Source: CAJPPJ01 sp963536495 (GTDB taxonomy: Bacteria; Bacillota_I; Bacilli_A; RF39; UBA660). From it: DNA of 41,699 nucleotides. The stretch covers positions 1 to 41,699 of the forward strand of contig CAUTAF010000010.1 of assembly GCA_963536495.1 (NCBI GenBank), read 5' to 3'. A model generated the notes under the pieces. That model had not been told where the DNA came from. It did no database searches and worked only from the letters and a program-made list of their open reading frames with translations. Below, piece by piece: positions 16,238-23,018 of this stretch. Numbering within the stretch: the first letter of the stretch is position 1; each line of letters begins with the position of its first letter. A program made the translations under genes and the position numbers.

Positions 16238-16253
16238 ATTATCACAAGATAAT
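16238..16253. repeat. Inverted repeat, possible operator upstream of greA
   Basis: ATTATC-ACAA-GATAAT is a perfect 6-bp inverted repeat. The 9-mer TGTGATAAT, present here in reverse orientation (16238-16246), recurs directly over the greA -10 region at 16303-16311. The remaining bases of the 16160-16284 gap are AT-rich and show nothing else to me. Confidence 0.3.
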
Positions 16254-16284
16254 CATAATAAATAGTAATTTTATTTTTCTAAGT

Positions 16285-16313
16285 TTGACAACTTAATTTA
16301 TATGTGATAATAT
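16285..16313 (+). promoter_or_regulatory. Promoter of greA-topA
   Basis: A perfect TTGACA at 16285-16290. The -10 is either GATAAT (16306-16311, 15-bp spacer, TGT extended) or TAATAT (16308-16313, 17-bp spacer). Confidence 0.65.
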
Positions 16314-16320
16314 TCTTGTG

Positions 16321-16399
16321 TTTTATGCATATTAAAGGCATAAAAAAATTAATGAATAAAAAAACAAATAAACTCTTAGCTTTTTTTAGCTGGGGGTTT
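16321..16399 (+). promoter_or_regulatory. Two-hairpin 5' leader of greA
   Basis: The roughly 110-base greA leader holds two hairpins: TTTTATGC/GCATAAAA (16321-16345) and a 12-bp stem AAACTCTTAGCT/AGCTGGGGGTTT with three G-U pairs and a T loop (16370-16399). The second stem ends in T residues but has no long T-tail, so it is a weak terminator or a protein/RNA-responsive element. I recognise no riboswitch class. Confidence 0.4.
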
Positions 16400-16431
16400 T
16401 ACTTATAGAATTAGACAATTAGGAGATAAAA

Positions 16432-16899
16432 ATGCAAAAGAAAACATATTTAACAGAAGAAGGATATAAAGAATTACAAGAAAAATTAGATTATTTAATA
16501 ACAGTTAGAAGACCAAAGAATATTAAGGATTTACAAGAAGCTAGAGCTTTAGGTGACTTATCAGAAAATGCTGAATATCACGCAGCTAGAGAAGAACAAA
16601 GTTTACTTGAAACAGAAATTAAAACTATTGAAATACAACTTTCAACTGCTGAAATTATTAAGAAGAAAGATAATGGTAAAGTAGGTTTAGGTTCTAAAGT
16701 AACTATAGAATACTTAGATGATGAAGATGAAACAGATGAATATATGATAGTTGGAAGTAGAGAAGCTGATCCAATGAATAGTAAAATTTCTAATGAATCA
16801 CCTATAGGAAAAGCCTTAATAGGTAAAAAAGTAGGAGAAATAGCTGAAGTTGAAAGTCCTAATGGAAAATATCAAATAAAAGTAAAGGAAATAAAATAA
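16432..16899 (+). CDS. greA: Transcript cleavage factor GreA
   Basis: 155 residues, the typical length of about 157. The N-terminal coiled coil carries the acidic tip (GDLSENAEYHAAREEQ, around residues 42-58) that enters the RNA polymerase secondary channel. The C-terminal FKBP-like domain ends 'SPIGKALIGKKVGEIAEVESPNGKY'. It rescues backtracked polymerase by stimulating transcript cleavage. The AGGAG ribosome site is eight bases before ATG. topA follows seven bases later. A second, diverged Gre-like gene lies at 32787. Confidence 0.97.
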   Translation: MQKKTYLTEEGYKELQEKLDYLITVRRPKNIKDLQEARALGDLSENAEYHAAREEQSLLETEIKTIEIQLSTAEIIKKKDNGKVGLGSKVTIEYLDDEDETDEYMIVGSREADPMNSKISNESPIGKALIGKKVGEIAEVESPNGKYQIKVKEIK

Positions 16900-16906
16900 T
16901 ATATTT

Positions 16907-18955
16907 ATGAATAAATTAGTAATAGTTGAGTCACCTAGTAAAAGTAGAACTATAGAAAAATATTTAGGAAGTGGTTATAAAGTAACAGCTAGTATGGGAC
17001 ATATTATGGATCTTACTACTAGTGGTAAATTTGGTTTAGGAGTAGATGTAGATAATAATTTTAAAGCAAGTTATGAACCTATAAAAGGTAAAAAGACTTT
17101 CGTTAACGATTTAAAAAAACTTTCTAAAAATTATGATGTAATATATCTTGCAACCGACCCCGATAGAGAAGGAGAAGCCATCTCTTGGCATTTAAAAGAA
17201 GCTTTAAATATAGCAGATGATAAATACTATAGAGTTACTTTTCATGAAGTTACAAAAGATAAAATAAAAGAAGCTTTTGAAAATCCAGGTAAAATTAATT
17301 TTGATTTAGTAAAAAGTCAAGAAACAAGAAGAATACTTGATAGAATTATAGGTTTTCGTTTATCTAAACTTATGCAAGCTAAGACTAGTGGAGTATCTGC
17401 TGGTAGAGTGCAAAGTGTAGCAGTAAAACTTATAGTAGATAGAGAAAGAGAAATACTTGCGTTTATACCAGAAGAATACTGGACTATAACAAGTATCTTT
17501 AAAGATTTTGAAGCTAAATTATTTAAATATAAAAAAGATGATTTAACTATTGAAAATGAAGAGACTGCAGATAAGATAATTGCTAGTTTATCAAAAGATT
17601 ATAAAGTTGAAAGTGTAGAAAAGAAAACTAGAAAAAGAAGTGCTAAACTTCCGTTTACTACTTCTTCACTTCAACAAGAAGCATCAAATAAATTTAATTT
17701 TGCTGCTAAAAGAACTATGAAAATAGCACAAACTCTATATGAAGGGGTTAACCTTAAAAATGAAAGAGTTGGGCTTATAACATATATGAGAAGTGACTCT
17801 ACAAGACTTTCTGATTCTTTTATAACAGAAGCAAATAATTATATATTGAAAACATATGGAGATAACTATAAAGGATATGTTAAAGAAGCAAAAGCAAAAG
17901 ATAATGTTCAAGATGCTCACGAAGCTGTAAGACCAACGTCTATTTATAGAACTCCAGAAGAAGTAAGAGAATATTTAAGTGATGAAGAGTTTAAACTTTA
18001 TGAACTTATATACTATAGAACACTAGCATCTTTAATGTCAGATGCCAAAATAGATGGAACAACTATTATATTTGATAATAATGATTATAAATTTAAACTT
18101 ACTGGTCAAATACTTGTTTTTGATGGATATTTAAAAGTATATTCTAAATATGAAACATCTGAAGATAAAATATTACCTGATATTAAAGAAGGTGAAATTT
18201 ATCAAAATATAGATATTGAAAAAGTGCAACATTTTACAGAACCACCTGCAAGATATACAGAAGCTAAACTTATTAAAGAATTAGAAGAACTAGGAATAGG
18301 TAGACCTTCTACTTATGCAACTATTATTTCAACTATTCAAGATAGAAAATATGTAGTGATAGAAAAGAAAAACTTTAAACCAACACAGATAGGTTTTGAA
18401 GTAACAGATATGCTTCAAGAAGGTTTCAGTGAAATAATAAATGTTAAATATACTGCTAATATGGAAAGTGACTTAGATAAAATAGCAGAAGGTAAAGAAG
18501 ATAATATTAAATTTTTAACTTTATTTTGGGAAAAATTTGAAGCTTTAGTAGAAAAAGGATTTAAAGATTTACCTAAAAAAGAAGCAGAAAAAACTGGGGA
18601 AATATGTCCAGAATGTGGAAGTGATTTAGTTAAAAGAAAAAGTAAATATGGATTTTTTACAGCATGTAGCAATTATCCAAAATGTAAATATATAAAGAAA
18701 GAAAATACTAATAAAGAAGAGAATAATTTCCAAAGTGAAGTTATTGGAAAATGTCCAATATGTAAAAAAGGAGATATAGTATCTAAAATGACTAGAACAG
18801 GTAAAATCTTCTATGGATGTAGTAATTATCCTAAGTGTAAAGCTGCTTCATGGGATTTACCAACATTAAATGTTTGTCCTAAGTGTAAAAGCTTACTTGT
18901 AAATAAAGAAGGAACTATTAAGTGTAGTAATATGAAATGTGACTATCAAGAATAG
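16907..18955 (+). CDS. topA: DNA topoisomerase I
   Basis: 682 residues, type IA. The TOPRIM domain is at the start (VIVESPSKSRTIEKYLG; 'ATDPDREGEAISWHL' with the DxD/E acidic cluster). The catalytic Tyr is residue 293 in LITYMRSDST. 'EDAHEAVRPT'-like and 'GRPSTYATII' motifs follow. Three C-terminal zinc ribbons are visible (CPECG...CSNYPKC, CPICK...CSNYPKC, CPKCK...CSNMKC). It relaxes negative supercoils. The expected order topA after greA is not standard; cotranscription is implied by the 7-base gap. No good ribosome site is seen, which is consistent with coupling to greA. Confidence 0.97.
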   Translation: MNKLVIVESPSKSRTIEKYLGSGYKVTASMGHIMDLTTSGKFGLGVDVDNNFKASYEPIKGKKTFVNDLKKLSKNYDVIYLATDPDREGEAISWHLKEALNIADDKYYRVTFHEVTKDKIKEAFENPGKINFDLVKSQETRRILDRIIGFRLSKLMQAKTSGVSAGRVQSVAVKLIVDREREILAFIPEEYWTITSIFKDFEAKLFKYKKDDLTIENEETADKIIASLSKDYKVESVEKKTRKRSAKLPFTTSSLQQEASNKFNFAAKRTMKIAQTLYEGVNLKNERVGLITYMRSDSTRLSDSFITEANNYILKTYGDNYKGYVKEAKAKDNVQDAHEAVRPTSIYRTPEEVREYLSDEEFKLYELIYYRTLASLMSDAKIDGTTIIFDNNDYKFKLTGQILVFDGYLKVYSKYETSEDKILPDIKEGEIYQNIDIEKVQHFTEPPARYTEAKLIKELEELGIGRPSTYATIISTIQDRKYVVIEKKNFKPTQIGFEVTDMLQEGFSEIINVKYTANMESDLDKIAEGKEDNIKFLTLFWEKFEALVEKGFKDLPKKEAEKTGEICPECGSDLVKRKSKYGFFTACSNYPKCKYIKKENTNKEENNFQSEVIGKCPICKKGDIVSKMTRTGKIFYGCSNYPKCKAASWDLPTLNVCPKCKSLLVNKEGTIKCSNMKCDYQE

Positions 18956-18964
18956 TCCTTTTTT
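18941..18964 (+). terminator. Terminator overlapping the topA stop codon
   Basis: GACTAT (18941-18946) and ATAGTC (18952-18957) form a 6-bp stem that includes the TAG stop, followed by C and six T residues (18959-18964). Confidence 0.75.
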
Positions 18965-18965
18965 A

Positions 18966-18994
18966 TTGCAAAAAAGTTTAAAGTTATATAAAAT
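18966..18994 (+). promoter_or_regulatory. Promoter of the zinc-ribbon membrane protein pair
   Basis: TTGCAA at 18966-18971, 17-bp spacer, TAAAAT at 18989-18994, 24 bases before the start codon of the next gene. Confidence 0.6.
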
Positions 18995-19017
18995 TAAAGT
19001 AATAATAGAGGTGTGTT

Positions 19018-20376
19018 ATGAATTGTAATAATTGTGGTAATGTTTTATATCCTAGTGATAAGTTGTGTCCTATATGTTCAACACCTAATCCAAATTATAA
19101 AGAAAAAGAAGTTAAAACTAAAAAAAATACTAATATATTAATGGTTTTAACAACAATATTTTCTATAATTATTTTATCTTTAACAGTATTTTTCTTTATA
19201 AGAAACTTTCCTAATTTATTATTATATTTATCAGTAGCAACAGCAGTAGAGTTTTTACTTCTTATATTAGCTTTAATGTTTTCTAAAAACTCTACTATAA
19301 AAGCAATTGTTATTATACCTATGTTAACTGTATTAATATCTATAGTATTAATTTTTTTAGCTTTTCAAGATCAAGAAAAAAGAAAACCAGTTAATTATAT
19401 AAAAGATCAAAATGTCGTATATAAAGTAAATAAAGAATATTTTTATAATGATAAAGTAAATGATAATATAGTTTTATTTAGAAAAGCTAGTAAAAATTAT
19501 CTTTCTTTAATAAAGAGTAGTGAATTAGAAAATATAGATATTACTAATAAAAAAGATTATGAAAAATTTTATAATATGTTAGTTACACTTTTAACTAAAG
19601 CATCAAAAGGTGCAGTTCTTACAAAAGCAGAAGATAAAATTTTAAAAACAGCTAATGGTAATTATTATATAAGATTTAATTATAAAAAATCCGATGGTTC
19701 TAAAGGTTTTTATTCAGTTCTTTTAGCTAGTAATTCTGATTATTTTGCAATATTTCATGGAACAGGAAAAGATGTTAGTAATTTCCAAGAATTTTTAAAG
19801 AAAGCAGAATTTGATTTACAGAATAATGTAGAGTTTCCAAACACTAAAGAAAGAGAAAAGAAAGTTCAAGAAGAAGAGTTAAATCCTGGTGAAAAATCTT
19901 ATATTATAAAGGATATGAAATATATTCTACCTCAAAGTTTTAGTAAACACGATGGAGAAAGAATACCTAAAATTACTGAAAATAAATATGATTTTTATAA
20001 ATATCAAGATAAAGGAATTTATTTATTAGTATTTAATGATTTTATTACAAAAAATTATACTGATGAAGAAGTAATTAATTATGTAACAAAAGATTTTAAA
20101 ATAACAAGTAATACTAAAGTAAATGAAACAGGTTTTAATGTATTAGTTACTGAAAGTGTGAAACATAAAAAATATGTATTAGTAGAAAAAAATGGTAAAA
20201 AATATAAAGAAGAACAAAAGACAAGTTCTACTTATATGATATTTTATAAATATGATAATGAATCAGGTAGATTAATTAGATTTATTTATGTTATAGAAGA
20301 TAATTTAATTAAAGAACAAGAAAGATTATTAGAAATTTTATATTCTACTATAGAAAAATTAAAATTTATAAAATAA
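19018..20376 (+). CDS. Zinc-ribbon membrane protein A, unknown function
   Basis: 452 residues. A rubredoxin-like zinc ribbon opens the protein (C3-x2-C6 and C17-x2-C20). Three membrane helices follow (about 40-62, 66-87, 93-117), then about 330 residues of soluble domain after the last helix. The final part ('MKYILPQSF', 'TGFNVLVTES', 'YMIFYKYDNESGRLIRFIYVIED') looks like a PsbP/MOG1-type alpha-beta domain, by pattern only. AGGTG ribosome site. The next gene shares the ribbon-helices-domain plan, so the two are diverged paralogues in one operon. The zinc-ribbon plus helices plan is common in Bacillota proteins of unknown function; no role can be assigned. Confidence 0.8.
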   Translation: MNCNNCGNVLYPSDKLCPICSTPNPNYKEKEVKTKKNTNILMVLTTIFSIIILSLTVFFFIRNFPNLLLYLSVATAVEFLLLILALMFSKNSTIKAIVIIPMLTVLISIVLIFLAFQDQEKRKPVNYIKDQNVVYKVNKEYFYNDKVNDNIVLFRKASKNYLSLIKSSELENIDITNKKDYEKFYNMLVTLLTKASKGAVLTKAEDKILKTANGNYYIRFNYKKSDGSKGFYSVLLASNSDYFAIFHGTGKDVSNFQEFLKKAEFDLQNNVEFPNTKEREKKVQEEELNPGEKSYIIKDMKYILPQSFSKHDGERIPKITENKYDFYKYQDKGIYLLVFNDFITKNYTDEEVINYVTKDFKITSNTKVNETGFNVLVTESVKHKKYVLVEKNGKKYKEEQKTSSTYMIFYKYDNESGRLIRFIYVIEDNLIKEQERLLEILYSTIEKLKFIK

Positions 20377-20388
20377 AAGGAGAAAACT

Positions 20389-21408
20389 ATGAATTGTAGA
20401 AAATGTGGTAATTTACTATCAGAAACAGATACTATATGTCCAAATTGTGGTTGGCAAGTAGGTAGTGAAATAAATGAAAGTATGAATTCTATGAATACTT
20501 TTATAGGGCAAGAGATAAAAGATGGTGGACAAGTTGAACTTGATCCTATAAAGAAAATAAATTTTGTTGAACACGAAGATAAAAATATTATAGATGATGG
20601 TAAATTTTCAACTGCTGCAACTGGAAATAAAATACATGAAGAAAGTGATATTGATAAGTTAAGAGATGCTGCAACAGTAAAAATTGATGATTATAAAGAA
20701 AAAATAGATATTTTTCAAATTATAGCTATTTTTTTAGCAGCAGTATCACTCTTACTAGCATTTGTGAATTATAATGCTTCAAATAGTATAGTTAAAATAA
20801 TATTATTCACTTTATCATTTATTTTATGTTCACCTACGATAATTCATTCGATAATGAGAAAAAAAGTGACTTTTGGTATAGCTCTTTGTATATTATCGGT
20901 AGTTATTAACTGTTTCTTTTTATATTTGTTTTGTTCTCATAAACAAATATTAATTAATAGAAAAGATACTGTTGTAGAAGTAAAAGTTGCTAAGAATTGG
21001 AAACAATTAAATACATCGAAATTAGTTTTAGTACATAAAAATAATAAAGTGAGATTTTCAAGAATTAATATTAGAAGTTATTATAAAGATAAGTCTCTTG
21101 ATGATACATTTAATAGTTTAAATAGAACAGAAGACTTACAAAAATTTACATATGTAGGTGGTACAGAAAAATTCGTAGAAATAGGAATTAACAAATATTA
21201 CGGATATAGTGATTTTAAAGATAAAAAATATGGAAGATACTATTTCTATGTTGATATGGATAAGAAACTTATAGTTACTTATTTCTTAGTAGGAAAAGAT
21301 TTTGAAGATATTGAAAAAGTTACTACTGAAGTATATGAAATGGTAAAATCTACTAATATAATAAAAGAATTTAACAATAGTAACAAAGAAATAACTAATG
21401 AAGCATAA
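20389..21408 (+). CDS. Zinc-ribbon membrane protein B, unknown function
   Basis: 339 residues, 12 bases behind its paralogue with an AAGGAG ribosome site. The N-terminal ribbon has identical Cys spacing (C3, C6, C17, C20), then an acidic linker of about 80 residues, three hydrophobic helices (about 107-127, 130-148, 156-181) and a C-terminal domain of about 150 residues starting 'DTVVEVKVAKNWKQLN' that again looks PsbP/MOG1-like ('KYYGYSDFKDKKYGRYYFYVD'). Membrane orientation would place ribbon and C-terminal domain on opposite sides if three helices are real. Function unknown. A terminator follows directly. Confidence 0.8.
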   Translation: MNCRKCGNLLSETDTICPNCGWQVGSEINESMNSMNTFIGQEIKDGGQVELDPIKKINFVEHEDKNIIDDGKFSTAATGNKIHEESDIDKLRDAATVKIDDYKEKIDIFQIIAIFLAAVSLLLAFVNYNASNSIVKIILFTLSFILCSPTIIHSIMRKKVTFGIALCILSVVINCFFLYLFCSHKQILINRKDTVVEVKVAKNWKQLNTSKLVLVHKNNKVRFSRINIRSYYKDKSLDDTFNSLNRTEDLQKFTYVGGTEKFVEIGINKYYGYSDFKDKKYGRYYFYVDMDKKLIVTYFLVGKDFEDIEKVTTEVYEMVKSTNIIKEFNNSNKEITNEA

Positions 21409-21409
21409 A

Positions 21410-21440
21410 AATAATATTCATAATGAATATTATTTTTTTT
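21410..21440 (+). terminator. Terminator after the zinc-ribbon operon
   Basis: AATAATATTC and GAATATTATT form a perfect 10-bp stem with a 5-base loop, followed by T residues to 21440. Confidence 0.88.
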
Positions 21441-21450
21441 AAATTTGTAG

Positions 21451-21456
21451 TATAAT
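21451..21456 (+). promoter_or_regulatory. -10 element of the 6S RNA gene
   Basis: TATAAT, seven bases before the predicted 5' end of the 6S RNA. The -35 position falls in the T-run of the preceding terminator and is poor. Confidence 0.5.
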
Positions 21457-21461
21457 ATAAG

Positions 21462-21614
21462 TGTCTAGTAAAGTTATTAAAACCGACCAAGTTATATAAT
21501 TGGGAATTTGGATCTATAGTTGGTGTTGAATGCCTTCGGGTATCCCGATACTATGTATAAATACCCACCTGCTTAAAGAGAGCGGGATTTTATAGCACTT
21601 TACTAGATTTTTTT
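21462..21614 (+). ncRNA. ssrS: 6S RNA (regulator of RNA polymerase)
   Basis: A noncoding transcript of about 150 bases closed by an 11-bp perfect terminal stem (TCTAGTAAAGT 21464-21474 with ACTTTACTAGA 21597-21607), followed by seven T residues. Inside are a long irregular rod, a UUCG-capped hairpin (ATGCC/GGTAT) and a CCCACCTGCTT segment like those of Bacillota 6S RNAs. The next gene is tcdA; in Bacillus 6S-1 RNA lies just upstream of the same gene (yrvM/tcdA). 6S RNA mimics an open promoter and sequesters sigma-A polymerase. Structure is seen directly; identity is inferred from fold, size and synteny. Confidence 0.78.
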
Positions 21615-22304
21615 ATGGAAAAAAATATGGATGATAGAACTGAAAATTTATTTGGAATAGAAAATTTAAAAAAAATACAAAATACTAGATTTGTAATAGT
21701 TGGAGTAGGTGGAGTTGGAGGATATGTTTTAGAAGGCTTAGTAAGACTAGGTGTAAAAAACATTTTAATTATCGATAATGATAAGATTTCTTTATCTAAT
21801 CTAAATAGACAAATAATTTCAACTCTTGATGTTATAGATGAGTATAAAGTTGATGTAGCAGAAAAAAGAGCAATAAGTATTAATAAAGATATAAAAATAT
21901 CTAAATCATATGAAAAGTTAATTGATGATTTTAGTGTTATTACTAACTTTAAAACAGATTATATAATTGACTGTTGTGATACTTTAATTACTAAAAAGAA
22001 TTTAATAAGATATTCTTTTAATTCTAATGTAAAAATTATATCTTCTATGGGTTGTGGTAAAAGACTTGATGCATCTTTACTTGAAGTAACAGATATATTT
22101 AAAACAAGTTATGACCCGATAGCAAGAGAATTAAGAACTTTTATAAGAAAAGAAAAACTTAAAAATATAAAGGTACTTTGTTCTAAGGAAATACCTATAA
22201 AGAGTGAAAAAAAAGAAATCTCTTCTTGCAGTTATGTTCCTGCAGTAGGAGGACTTCTTATTGTTTCTTATTTAGTTAATGATATATTAAAACTCTCTAT
22301 ATAA
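21615..22304 (+). CDS. tcdA: ThiF/MoeB-family protein, probable tRNA t6A dehydratase TcdA
   Basis: 229 residues with an E1-like Rossmann fold: 'FVIVGVGGVGGYVLEGLVRLGV' (nucleotide loop GxGGVGG), 'IDNDKISLSNLNRQI', 'IDCCDTLITK', 'SSMGCGKRLD' and the terminal 'CSYVPAVGGLL'. These match TcdA (YgdL/YrvM), which cyclises t6A in tRNA to ct6A using ATP. The first ATG (21615) directly abuts the T-run of the 6S terminator and has no ribosome site; an ATG at 21627 is an alternative start. Expression probably depends on read-through from 6S. The 3' end overlaps lexA (opposite strand) by 18 bases. Confidence 0.85.
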   Translation: MEKNMDDRTENLFGIENLKKIQNTRFVIVGVGGVGGYVLEGLVRLGVKNILIIDNDKISLSNLNRQIISTLDVIDEYKVDVAEKRAISINKDIKISKSYEKLIDDFSVITNFKTDYIIDCCDTLITKKNLIRYSFNSNVKIISSMGCGKRLDASLLEVTDIFKTSYDPIARELRTFIRKEKLKNIKVLCSKEIPIKSEKKEISSCSYVPAVGGLLIVSYLVNDILKLSI

Positions 22305-22910
22305 ACCAATAACTTTTCCAATTATTTCACAATTATCTAAGATTATATCACTATAGTTATCATTTTCTGGTACTAGTCTGATATGATCTTTTTCTTTATA
22401 AAATCTTTTTATAGTAGCAAAACCTTCTTCATCTAATACTACGACTATTTCACCGTTATATGCTTCTTTTTTTCTTTCTACTAAAACGATATCTTTATTA
22501 TATATACCAACATTAATCATAGAATCACCGACGACTTCTAAAGCAAATACTTCGTGTCTTTTTTCTATTAAATTAATAGGTACATGAAATAAATTGTTTT
22601 TAATTTCGATTGCTTCAATTAAATTTCCACAAGATACTCTACCAACTAGTGGTATTGCTGCAACATTTTCATCAGTTTCCACATATTCGTTTTCTCCGAC
22701 TATTTCTAAAGTTCTATTACCACCTTTTTGTTGTGTTAAAAATCCCTTTTTTATTAAATTAGAAATATGAAAGTGTACTGTTGCAGTTGAATTAAGATTT
22801 ACCATATCACATAATTCTCTTACAGTAGGGGGATATTTATTTTTTGCTATATACTTTTTAATAGCATCATAAATTTTTAATTGTTTTTTACTAAGTTCTT
22901 CTTTTTTCAT
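22287..22910 (-). CDS. lexA: LexA repressor
   Basis: 207 residues from the ATG at 22910 (MKKEELSKKQ, the normal LexA start). An in-frame TTG 36 bases upstream lies inside the -35 box and is rejected. A winged-helix DNA-binding domain (1-70, recognition helix near 'NSTATVHFHISNLIKKG') is followed by an S24 autoprotease: cleavage site C94-G95 (RVSCGNLIEA), catalytic S130 (GDSM) and K168 (TIKRF). Most LexA proteins have Ala-Gly at the scissile bond; Cys-Gly is as in UmuD. It represses SOS genes until RecA filaments trigger self-cleavage. The -10 lies only six bases before the ATG, so the mRNA looks leaderless. Confidence 0.95.
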   Translation of the reverse strand: MKKEELSKKQLKIYDAIKKYIAKNKYPPTVRELCDMVNLNSTATVHFHISNLIKKGFLTQQKGGNRTLEIVGENEYVETDENVAAIPLVGRVSCGNLIEAIEIKNNLFHVPINLIEKRHEVFALEVVGDSMINVGIYNKDIVLVERKKEAYNGEIVVVLDEEGFATIKRFYKEKDHIRLVPENDNYSDIILDNCEIIGKVIGLYREF

Positions 22911-22916
22911 ATTTTT

Positions 22917-22946
22917 ATAATAACAAAAAATAAATATTAGTGTCAA
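22917..22946 (-). promoter_or_regulatory. lexA promoter, apparently giving a leaderless mRNA
   Basis: On the minus strand: TTGACA (22946-22941), 18-bp spacer, TATTAT (22922-22917). The ATG begins at 22910, where transcription itself should start. No ribosome binding site is possible. Confidence 0.65.
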
Positions 22947-22982
22947 ATTTTTGTTTGATTAATATTTTATTTTATAAAATTG

Positions 22983-22991
22983 TGTTATACT
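22983..22991 (+). promoter_or_regulatory. Extended -10 promoter of argS
   Basis: TGT followed by TATACT (22986-22991); no convincing -35 box. The AAAGGA ribosome site and the argS start lie just downstream. Confidence 0.45.
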
Positions 22992-23018
22992 ATTTACATA
23001 TAAAGGAATGGTGATTTT

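Noticed and set aside
16370..16399. PreQ1 or fluoride riboswitch before greA
   Set aside because: The hairpin has a T-rich loop and G-U stem without the conserved core bases of those classes, and greA is not a target of either.
22911..22946. Longer LexA start (TTG)
   Set aside because: This TTG is the first half of the TTGACA -35 box; the family start MKKEELSKKQ begins at 22910.
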